Assembly: GCA_029204225.1 (NCBI GenBank)
Contig: MU832668.1
Location: forward strand, 1 to 64,000
DNA: 64,000 nucleotides
Direction: 5' to 3'
Source: Diphasiastrum complanatum
Taxonomy: Eukaryota; Streptophyta; Lycopodiopsida; Lycopodiales; Lycopodiaceae
Shown: positions 1 through 8,812 of the stretch, piece after piece
Layout of the letters: each line of letters starts with the position of its first letter
Position numbering within the stretch: position 1 is the stretch's first letter
Program-made: the position numbers and the translations under genes
The notes under the pieces: generated by a model
Told to the model about the DNA's origin: nothing
Seen by the model: only the letters and a program-made list of their open reading frames with translations
Database searches by the model: none

Positions 1-360
1 TTGCCCTTAGATTTCATCCTTGTCATCAGTTCAAGGGCCAAGGCTTGAGCTCTGTATTTGTGTCAGCTCTAGATAAGATATTGACAATATTGGCCTGATC
101 TCATACAATAGCCACTAGATATTCCTCTCTGCGTAAGGCAGACTTTAGACTACGGAAGAGATACAAGCAGGAAAGGCTCATATTTGAAGATTCTCATTAT
201 ATGCCTTCTTTGAAATTGTGGACTCTGTGTGAAATGATTAGCTTTCGACTTTGAGGACTTTCTGTTCGATTTATCTCTCTGTTTTTCTTTCTTTTGGATT
301 TGTCTCTCTGTTTTCTGTTAGAGGATTTATATTATAATAGAGAGCAAGGCTTCACATCAG
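1..360. other. 5' flank of the carboxypeptidase gene
   Basis: No gene is visible here. The last 60 bases are T/A-rich with a TATA-like stretch near 327-337, but this lies only about 25 bases before the start codon, so it is a weak promoter candidate. Confidence 0.4.
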
Positions 361-1767
361 ATGGCTAGAAAATCACATATTGTTTTGCTGGTTATTATAT
401 TGCACTTTATAGCGCTAGTTCGCAGGAATGTTTCATTCGATGTCGCAGGCAGCGAAGAGTTTTTGTTTCCCAAGGAGGCGTTGCCAACGTCTTCGGGTTA
501 TTTAACGGTGAATGAAAACAGCGGTGCGCGGATGTTCTACGTTTTCTATGAAGCCATCTCACCAGCAACAGAAGATCTATCGAAAGTGCCACTCATATTG
601 TGGCTTCAAGGAGGGCCAGGATGTTCCAGCATGATTGGAAACTTTTACGAGCTAGGTCCATGGAGGGTAAATGAAGATCAACATCTTTACAAGAATGATG
701 GAGCATGGAACCGTCTCTATGGATTGCTATTTGTAGATAATCCTGTTGGTACCGGATTCAGCATTGCTCCTAATGAGGAAGATATTCCGTCGGATGAAGA
801 AAAACTTGCTAGTGATCTATTCACAGCTCTTCAGGCTTTCTTCATCAAACACAAATCGTATCAATCTCGCCCTTTCTATGTTATGGGTGAGAGCTATGCC
901 GGAAAGTATGTGCCAGCCTTGAGCTACCGTATTTTACAGGAGCTGGATAAGAGAAATAGCGGGGTTAATAGCATGGGGATGAAATCAATCCCAGCCGTTA
1001 GACTGGATGGATTAGCCATCGGCAACGGTCTCACTCATCCCATAGCACAGGTAAACTCTTATGCGCCGGTGGCATACTACATAGGCCTCATAGACAACAA
1101 TCAGCGCCTATCCCTCGAGGCTAAGGCCGAAGATGCTATAGCCAAGATAAACCAAAAAGACTGGTACAACGCATCAATTGCAAGAGGTGAGCTTCTAAAC
1201 TCTTTGTCTCAGGCATCAGGGTTAGCAACCTTGCTAGATATTAGGAGGAAAACAGACTACTACACTTATGAAAATGGATCTAGCTTTTTGGAGCCGTTTC
1301 TGAACAAACACGCCGTGAAAAAGGCGATTGGAGCTGACATTAGTGTGACTTGGGTAGACTGCAGTTCACTTGTGGACAATAGAATGCAGAATGATATAAT
1401 GAAGAGCACAAAGTGGATGGTGGAGGCTTTGCTTCACAGGGTACCGGTGCTTCTTTATCAGGGGCAATTCGACCTTCAGGATGGAGTAGCCTCCACAGAA
1501 GCATGGTTGCAGGAACTGGAGTGGAATGGGGCTAAGGAGTTCTTAGCCTCTAAAAGGAATCTTTGGCTGGTGAACGAGACATTGGCAGGATATGTGCGCT
1601 CCTATGAGACTTTAGCGCACGTTGTGGTGGTTGATTCAGGCCACCTTGTCCCTGCTGATCAGAGCATCATCTCTCAAACGATGATAGAGAGTTGGATTTC
1701 AGGCTTGAACCTTGTTAAGAATGTGTTGCTGGGACCTGATGTTGTTTCAAAACAAGCGTTAAAGTAA
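361..1767 (+). CDS. Serine carboxypeptidase-like protein (peptidase family S10), intronless
   Basis: This 468-residue frame is complete from ATG to TAA and intact. An N-terminal hydrophobic stretch (residues about 6-20) looks like a secretory signal peptide, so the product should enter the secretory pathway or vacuole. The S10 hallmarks are present: the oxyanion-hole motif WLQGGPGCSS, the nucleophile in GESYAGKY (Ser178), a GQFD acid (Asp371) and a DSGHLVP histidine (His428), spaced as in the catalytic triad. Length is normal for the family. Family knowledge: S10 enzymes hydrolyse C-terminal peptide bonds, and some plant SCPLs act as acyltransferases. The overall look, including the lack of introns, recalls the Arabidopsis SCPL50 type, but I cannot prove orthology or substrate. 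It is the only clearly intact host gene in the window; transposons begin 680 bases downstream. Confidence 0.95.
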   Translation: MARKSHIVLLVIILHFIALVRRNVSFDVAGSEEFLFPKEALPTSSGYLTVNENSGARMFYVFYEAISPATEDLSKVPLILWLQGGPGCSSMIGNFYELGPWRVNEDQHLYKNDGAWNRLYGLLFVDNPVGTGFSIAPNEEDIPSDEEKLASDLFTALQAFFIKHKSYQSRPFYVMGESYAGKYVPALSYRILQELDKRNSGVNSMGMKSIPAVRLDGLAIGNGLTHPIAQVNSYAPVAYYIGLIDNNQRLSLEAKAEDAIAKINQKDWYNASIARGELLNSLSQASGLATLLDIRRKTDYYTYENGSSFLEPFLNKHAVKKAIGADISVTWVDCSSLVDNRMQNDIMKSTKWMVEALLHRVPVLLYQGQFDLQDGVASTEAWLQELEWNGAKEFLASKRNLWLVNETLAGYVRSYETLAHVVVVDSGHLVPADQSIISQTMIESWISGLNLVKNVLLGPDVVSKQALK

Positions 1768-2440
1768 ATGACGGCAATCGATGTGATGTCTCACATATTT
1801 GAAGACAGAAGTGGTAAATTTGTTACTGCTGGCCGGAACATTTTCGCTAAGTGCCATTAACCTGGTTTTTTACTTTCTAGTATGTTCTCTTTTGTGTGAC
1901 TTCTTGATCCCGGAGTGTACTCATTGTACTCGAGTAGAGAAAAGGAGCTATTCACAAACACGCCATTTATTGGAGGACTGCTCTTGTGCTTTCTGTAAAG
2001 GATATACAATCTCACATCTATCAAGAAACACGGTGCCATTCGCATTGACTAGGGTGGCAGATAGTATTTAGCTAGTCTCAATCAGATAAGGAAATCAAGC
2101 AAACACAACTTGGCTTGGATGATGTCCATTGTCTGCTTAAACAGTCTCTGTTTGCTCAAAAGTTTTTTCAAGGCAATTTATACCATTTCAAAATTGTCAG
2201 CTTTCCTCGTTTTTTCTGTAAACAAGGTCTGCCATGGAACATTTGTATGGGGGAATGAATGCAAGGTGCATGCAGCCCAATAACCCACTGGTAAAAAAGT
2301 TCTTGGCATTCTCATAATTTCTCGCTGTAGCAACTAAACTAATTAACGCCAGAAAAAAAAGTAGGGCATTGAAATTTTATCCTCTTTCCCTCTTGTATCT
2401 CTTATTATATTGCTTGAGTAACTTGTACAAATTTTAAGGT
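1768..2440. other. 3' flank of the carboxypeptidase gene
   Basis: Nothing codes convincingly here. A 90-codon open frame at 1799-2071 has no ATG start and no recognisable domain. The stretch probably contains the 3' UTR and intergenic DNA up to the LTR element. Confidence 0.4.
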
Positions 2441-2445
2441 ACCTT

Positions 2446-2675
2446 TGATACATTTCAGAGATCACGCAGGAGGAAAGGGAGAGAGATAGAGCGGAAGAGA
2501 GATACACTAACTACATTCTTTATTCAATGATAATAGAGAAGGGCGAACTGCCCATTCCATAGAGACGATGAGGAGGCGACGTTCTGAGGGAACGCGTCCT
2601 TTCAGGACCCAAGTCTCTTTGTTGTTAATTAGTTATTATGTGTAGGTGTGAAAGCATACATTACTATCCTTAACA
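2446..2675 (-). repeat. 3' LTR of the small non-autonomous element
   Basis: This is nearly identical to 3668-3897. On the minus strand it starts TGTTAAGG and ends ATGTATCA, the usual TG...CA termini. Confidence 0.9.
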
Positions 2676-2684
2676 CTCCCACTT
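2676..2684 (-). other. Polypurine tract of the small LTR element
   Basis: The minus strand reads AAGTGGGAG directly before the 3' LTR. Confidence 0.7.
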
Positions 2685-3654
2685 AATGGAGTATTCACAC
2701 CATTAATTATCACAGTAATAGTATCTAACATGATCTTGTACAAATCTTATTTAGTTTAGCATTAATATATTATGAGAGTGTTGTCACTGCTCCCACTTCA
2801 TGTGAAAGCACATTGGTTTTGTTTTGATCTTGTGTCTTCATGGTCTCTGTCTCTGGACTGCAAGAACTTCATGTGGGCTATGTTGGAAACTTCAGTGCTT
2901 TCCAAACATCTGCACACGGCCTCTTATCCAGCTTTCTGACATCTGCAAGAAGGTCCACTTTGATCATTAGTTTGTATATTTGTTGCTTGCTTCAGCAATT
3001 TGATTTGATCTTGCTCCTCTTTGGTCTATGCTTCTGAACTGCATCTTCATGTGGACTGTGCTAGAGGACGTCTCTTCCTTCACCTGCACACCGACTTTGC
3101 TTTAATTCAGCTTTCTGGCATCTTCAAAGAGTTAGCTTAAATCATTGTTTTCTTGATTAGTTGCTTGTTTCAGCAACTCTCAGTTGATTGTTGGTTGACT
3201 GCTGGTTGATGCAGTTCACTTTGTTTGATTGTTCCCTGAACAGATTTGCATGAAAATGACAAACGGACAAGGGCTTGACTCTGACATCTTCCTCTTTTCT
3301 TTAGCGCAGCAGCAAAGAGACTATATTCTGAGGCAGCAAGTCTAGATACAGAACTTCTTTCTATTTTGATTCACATAGAGAGGATCAGGTTCTTGGAACT
3401 TTGGTAGACTAAAACAACTGCAAGCAGACAGATCATCGGTACAATAAATCATTCAAGAACATGGCTGTTACAACGATGGGTTTCTGTTAAGTAGTGTTGT
3501 AGTCATCCGTAGGAAGAGGCGTGGATGCTGCAGGTATCATCAAACACAGAGGAGGCTCGCGCGTGGAGGCAGATGTAGCGATTGTGAAAAAACAGATTAG
3601 TTGAAGGTGTAGTTCACTAGATCGCTAGAGAAGAAGGATAGATTGTTGATGGTA

Positions 3655-3667
3655 GGCTCTGATACCA
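3655..3667 (-). other. Primer binding site (initiator tRNA-Met)
   Basis: The minus strand reads TGGTATCAGAGCC, complementary to the 3' end of initiator tRNA-Met, abutting the 5' LTR. Confidence 0.9.
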
Positions 3668-3897
3668 TGATACATTTTAGAGATCACACAGGAGGAGAGG
3701 GAGAGAGATAGAGTGGAAGAGAGATACACTAACTACATTCTTTATTCAATGATAATAGAGAAGGGCGAACTGCCCATTACATAGAGACGATGAGGAGGCG
3801 ACGTTCTAAGGGAACGCGTCCTTTCTGGACCCAATTCTCTTTGTTGTTAACTAGTTATTATGTGTAGGTGTGAAAGCATACATTACTATCCTTAATA
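3668..3897 (-). repeat. 5' LTR of the small non-autonomous element
   Basis: Partner of 2446-2675. Its outer terminus is mutated from TG to TA on the minus strand (a C-to-T change on the plus strand), and the ACCTT duplication follows at once. Confidence 0.88.
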
Positions 3898-3902
3898 ACC
3901 TT

Positions 3903-4550
3903 GGCATATGTGCATTGTAAGTGAGCTGGTGGCCTGGTGTAATTTTAACAAGCTAAACAGTTTTGCTACTTGATAAGCCTGACACACTTGAAACTGCTAA
4001 CAGGCACCTTGATCTAAGGATGTCAGTTAAAGAAAACAAACATCTCACAACACACACTTCATTTCATGTCACTACAATGCAAGAAGGTGACTTGCGAATG
4101 CTAGTTTTGTCCAGGGTCTAATATACATGATGTGATGCATTTGAGAATCTAAAAATTGCAAGGAGAATCTCCTTGCTAGTTTTGTCCAGGGTCTGATATA
4201 CATGATGTGATTGATTTGAGAATTTGAAAATTGCAAAAAGGACCAGCAATTTCATGTTGTTGAGAAATTAGTAGACCATTGAGTTTTGAAGCAGATAATT
4301 ACACAAACAACTTCAAACTTCTGATACAAAACCAAGACCTCTACTCTAAGAATGTTACGTTGTTAAAATTTAATGTAAGAATGGAATAGATTGTACGCTA
4401 GAATGAAAGATTTGTTTTGTGAAATAAATGATAAGGGAAAGAAAGAGAGAATGTTAATTATTAAAATCTTAAATTTTCTGAATGGAATAGATTTGCATAA
4501 ATAAAACAGAATGAGGTTAGAATAGTACCTTCTAACAATTTTTTTTTCCA

Positions 4551-4553
<3 letters not shown>
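3903..4553. repeat. Intergenic DNA with a 65-75-bp tandem duplication
   Basis: A segment starting TGCTAGTTTTGTCCAGGGTC occurs at about 4099 and again at 4174, each followed by a similar tail ending in ATTGCAA. No gene is seen. Confidence 0.7.
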
Positions 4554-4614
<61 letters not shown>

Positions 4615-4666
4615 ACCAAATCTCACATACACATCACATACATGTGTGTGTGTGTGTGTGTGTGTG

Positions 4667-4694
<28 letters not shown>
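4554..4694. repeat. Microsatellites (CT)n, (TG)n and (TA)n
   Basis: An uninterrupted CT run occupies 4554-4613, a TG run about 4643-4668 and a TA run about 4669-4694. Confidence 0.97.
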
Positions 4695-4697
<3 letters not shown>

Positions 4698-5039
4698 CTA
4701 GTAAAGAGTGCCCGCCGTTGGCAGCCGATGATCTGGGTGACAGCCGATGATTTGGATGGTGGCTGATGGTTAGGAAAGTTGATGGTTGTTGGGTGGCCGA
4801 TGTATGTGTGTGTATGTACGTGAGTGCATGTGTTTATGTATGTGTGTATTCGTGAGAGTGCGTATATCTCTGCATGTGTGTGGGTAGTCTAGCATAGTGT
4901 GCCCGCCGATGGCGGGCGGCCAATGATGTGTGTGTGTGTGTGTATGGATTTGTGTGTATGAGTGTGCGTGTGTATTTGTGTGTGTGGATTTGTGTGTATG
5001 ATTTGTGCTTGATGGTGTGTGTGATTTATGTGGTCAATG

Positions 5040-5095
<56 letters not shown>

Positions 5096-5260
5096 ATTTG
5101 TGTATGAAATGTGCGTGTGTGTGATTTATGTGGCCGATGGTGTGTGCATGTGTGTATGGATTTGTGTGTATGAAATGTGAATGTGTGTGATTTATGTGGC
5201 CGATGGTGTGTGCATGTGTGTATGAGTGTGCATGTGCAAATACATCCTCTCTATACCATG
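4695..5260. repeat. TG-rich minisatellite
   Basis: Degenerate GTGTGT-rich units predominate, with a pure TG run at about 5041-5094 and a unit of about 60-70 bp containing GATTTATGTGGCCGATGG repeated near 5130 and 5190. Open frames encoding His-Thr runs here are by-products of the repeat. Confidence 0.85.
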
Positions 5261-5639
5261 ACACAATGAAAAACCTAGCATATATAAATCCATCATCTCT
5301 TCCATGCAACCATATTAGAACTAATCCCTCTCTAACATTATTGAACCTTTCCAAACATGAAAAAGATGGAACATAAGCCAAAACATCATAAAGAACACCT
5401 TGCTTGACACCTTCTAAAACAAGATCAAACCAAGAGTCTAGATAGAACTCTTTCATATGATCATCCATACCTTGACCATTCCTTGATATATAGACCATTT
5501 ACCTTGCTTGTGTTTGTTAAAGAAAGAAAAAATGCGAAAAAAGAAAGGATAAACTGCAACATGAAAGATGCAGTGAAATATTTGAAAAGTTGGATTGATG
5601 GATCTACAAAATGAGCCTTTCCCCACAATGTATGAATGT
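5261..5639. other. Unassigned DNA
   Basis: A minus-strand open stretch (about 5498-5260) gives a plausible-looking but unrecognised peptide that runs into the His-Thr repeat. I see no defined gene. Confidence 0.3.
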
Positions 5640-5750
5640 TAGAAATCAATGATAAACTTCATTGTTACTCTTCACGATGTACTTTATTGTTGACAATTGT
5701 TACCAGTTGTAATTAGTCGTAGGCTAGTCTATTAGTCTACTCCTAGGTTT

Positions 5751-5752
<2 letters not shown>

Positions 5753-5821
<69 letters not shown>
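5753..5821. repeat. (CT)n microsatellite
   Basis: A pure CT run of about 70 bases inside the LTR-like region. Confidence 0.95.
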
Positions 5822-5823
<2 letters not shown>

Positions 5824-6701
5824 GGGTTTATTTGTACACTTTACATTCAGTATGCAATTGAGAGTGTGAGAGTGTGTTGGTGCATGTTCTTCTTCCTCCT
5901 TGTGGTGAATGCTTATGGTGAATGATTAATGTTGCTTATATGATTATTGGCATGTTATCAGACCCCGATAGTCCTATGTGCATGATCAGTGGATACAGCT
6001 TGTCACAAGCTCCGCAATGAAGTGAGAAAGTCCCTCACAGGAGGTGAAAGCTTGGAGAGACAAAAACGGCTGGAAGAAATCCTTCCTTGGTATATTTTGT
6101 GGTTTCGGAGTCAACCATCAGTGGGGAACAAAGATACAGTCCCAGAGGCATCAAAAAGGCCAGAGTAGCATAAGACAGATTGAAAATCTGTTGAGTGGTA
6201 AGATTTCTACAATACTTCTTAATTTTTGTAAAAAGTGCGATTTGTGAGAGAGTTTTGCCAAGAAACTCATTTGATTATTTGTGGAACTGCAAATCACACT
6301 AGACAATGTCTAGTACCGCCACTCAGAGTTATGAGGCTTCATACTTTTCACATTACTAATCTTTGTTTGTTCATACAATTCATATTCCATTTGAAAATTC
6401 TTATATTCCCTCTACTTTTCATCTTGATCCGTACTGATATCGGATCAACACGTGAGAGCTAAAGAAAATCTCTGACGATTGTACACCTGCATGCTGAATC
6501 AATATCGCATATCTGTACTAATATTGGATCAACGTGCACAAGCACAAGAAGATCCCGAACAGTCGTACACCCGTGCGTTGGACCGATGCCAGGTGTACAA
6601 CCAAGGTTGTAGGTTATGTGGTGTGATAAATTTGGAGACAAGTCACTGTGCTCAGACAGAGCCATTTTTTTTTTTGGCGATCCGGACTCATCTATCTAGT
6701 A

Positions 6702-7738
6702 ATGACAACTCTAAGCGAGAGCGTCCTTAATGAGTCAAGCAAATTGGAAGGAGCTAGTAACTACGTAGTTTGGAAATTCAAACTAAAGAACATTTTGATG
6801 AAAAAAGAGCTATGGGAGATCGTGACAGGTGAAGAGACAAGGTCGTTAATTGAAGAAGATCAACGGGCATTTGACAGTACATAAAGCACAAAATGTCATC
6901 AACTTATCAATTAGAGATGCAATTATTCCCTATATTTCAGATTTGGTAGGACCGAAAGAAGCTTGGGATACATTGAAAACATTGTTTGAAACCACAAACA
7001 CATCTCGAGTGCTACTTCTGAAGAAAAAACTGCACACATTACGAATGGATGATGGTGCAACCATTGTCGATCACCTATTGAAAGTAAAGGAGATCTATGA
7101 TCAATTAGTCACCGTTAGAGAGTGAGTTCAGGATCGTGAGATCATGCAATTGACATTGAACAGTTTGAGTGAGTCACATCAGATGTTTGTGACAAATATA
7201 GCCATACGGGAGAATCCAACCTATGAAGAGTTAGGTGGATTGCTTTTGCAGGAAGAACAATGTCAAGAGAACTTGAGTCATCGCAATAGGGGATTTGATC
7301 AAGCTCTTGCAGTCAAAGGATGTGGTGGCAGATTTGGTCGTGGAGGACATCAATCAAGAGGTTTCTCCATCATTAGTTGATTTGATGGTGGTTTCTAGTT
7401 TTGATCCGTGTTTTATCATTGCTACATGTATTTTGATTTTAGTAAATTGGCAATTAGGCTCTCTTTAAATTTTTTAATATTTTCAAGTTGTAATCCAGGT
7501 AATATATAAATAAAACTTATAGTCCAAAATCTTTAACTCACTTACCAAAGTCCTTTTTTTTTCATATAGAGGGTCGTTTCAACAATTCCAAAAACAATCC
7601 AATGATGGTCCAAATCAAAGCAATTGGCATCAAGGTGGAGGTCAAGGATGCAGCAATCCAAGACAGAAGAAACTTGGGAATTGTTGATATTGCAACAAAC
7701 CTGGTCATTGGGAGCATGAGTGCTATAAGAAACAAAAG
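6702..7738 (+). pseudogene. copia gag (UBN2-type) with broken zinc knuckle
   Basis: Copia gag forms the nucleocapsid and its UBN2-type domain precedes a CX2CX4HX4C knuckle. The N-terminal sequence SKLEGASNYVVWKFKLKNIL is typical. The frame shifts near 6880, meets a stop near 7123, and is split by AT-rich DNA at 7381-7555. The knuckle (C-stop-YCNKPGHWEHEC) contains a TGA between its first two cysteines. Confidence 0.75.
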
Positions 7739-7990
7739 GAGTCAGTTCAGTAGAAAGGCAAATGACCGGTAGGCAATTATGTTGATCAACATCAATTTGA
7801 CGATGATCAATTAGAGGATGATGCAAGTGAGAGTTCAAACTTGTTCATTACGACACTAATGACAAGTGATGAAGCCAAGGATACCTGGTACATCGACAAT
7901 GGAGTGTCCAAGCACATGACTTTGAGGAAGGTGTGGTTTTTAAAATTCAAGAAAATCCACAATGGCAATGAAGTTGGACAAGCTGATGGG

Positions 7991-8812
7991 GTGACCAAAA
8001 AAAAGAGAAATGACATGAAGACCCATTTTTGTAATATTTTGATTTTTTTTTTAAAACTGCCTATATTCAAAATGCTTTGCAAAGTTTATATTATAATACA
8101 AAAAATATATCATTTTTTTGTTAAAAACTAAAATCATACTAAAAAAACTTGATATAGAATTTTGACAACATATTCAATTTTGCACGTATTTTAAATTAAT
8201 CAATAAAAAACAAAATCATTAAATATAAAAATACTAAAATCAACAACAAAAATTATTTTAATCATTTAAAAAATTATCTAGTAGCAAATATTTTAAAATT
8301 TTTTAGTTTCTTTGCCTGAAATAATTTTTTATGAATGCAATATAGATTCAAATTGATATTTTTTTAAGATTTTAATTTTTCACAATAATAATTTGTACAT
8401 ATTCAAAAAGATTTATGTAATTTAGATCAATAACACACAAACTCTAATTTTAAAAATATTTACTTAAATACACATCTAGAACTACATTACTTTTGAAATT
8501 TTTAAATTTTTCAAAAAAGAATCTTATTCTTAGTTTCATCATAATTAAGAACTTAAAATTCTATTAATAAATTTTAATATTTTAATATTTTAAAAAATAA
8601 AAAATATTATCAATTTTAATAATATTCATTAATTTATTTGAGAAAAATAAATTCAAAACAGTATTGTAATTCCAAAATAACATTCATTAAAATAATTATT
8701 TATTAAATTTATATTTAAAAAGTAACACTGAAAATAAAATTTAAAATATCTCAAATAGTAAATTGAATATAAAAATATATAAATGAATGTAAAAACTTCA
8801 TGCCACAAAAGT
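7991..8812. other. AT-rich non-coding DNA
   Basis: Strongly A/T-rich with long A and T runs. I see no gene, LTR terminus or repeat unit. Confidence 0.5.

Larger units (their letters stand above)
2446..3897 (-). mobile_element. Non-autonomous LTR retrotransposon (TRIM-like), complete with target duplication
   Basis: Two direct repeats of 230 bp (2446-2675 and 3668-3897) flank a 992-bp interior with no coding capacity. The same 5 bases, ACCTT, stand on both sides (2441-2445 and 3898-3902), a perfect target-site duplication. Read on the minus strand, the tRNA-iMet primer site TGGTATCAGAGCC (3667-3655) directly follows the 5' LTR, and a polypurine tract (2684-2676) directly precedes the 3' LTR. 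All replication signals are present, yet no gag or pol. At 1452 bp it is longer than classic TRIM elements and much shorter than LARDs. The interior contains a loose internal duplication (around 2860-3010 and 3040-3190). It must have moved with proteins from another element. Confidence 0.9.
5640..7990 (+). mobile_element. Degraded Ty1/copia retrotransposon (remnant 1): LTR/leader, gag, start of protease
   Basis: An LTR-like stretch begins near 5640-5700 and includes a long CT run. A diverged primer-site-like sequence TGTTATCAGACCCC lies near 5953. Gag starts at the ATG at 6702 and runs to a zinc knuckle near 7678-7735. A protease-like segment with the altered motif YIDNGVSKHMT follows at about 7875-7925. 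The reading frame is broken several times, and 7381-7555 looks like AT-rich inserted DNA. Integrase, reverse transcriptase and the 3' LTR are missing. Confidence 0.75.

Noticed and set aside
1799-2071. 90-codon hydrophobic frame after the carboxypeptidase
   Set aside because: No ATG start, no recognisable domain, and it lies where the 3' UTR is expected.
5034-5498. Open frame with long His-Thr runs
   Set aside because: The runs are the translation of the TG microsatellite and the remainder matches no known family by eye.
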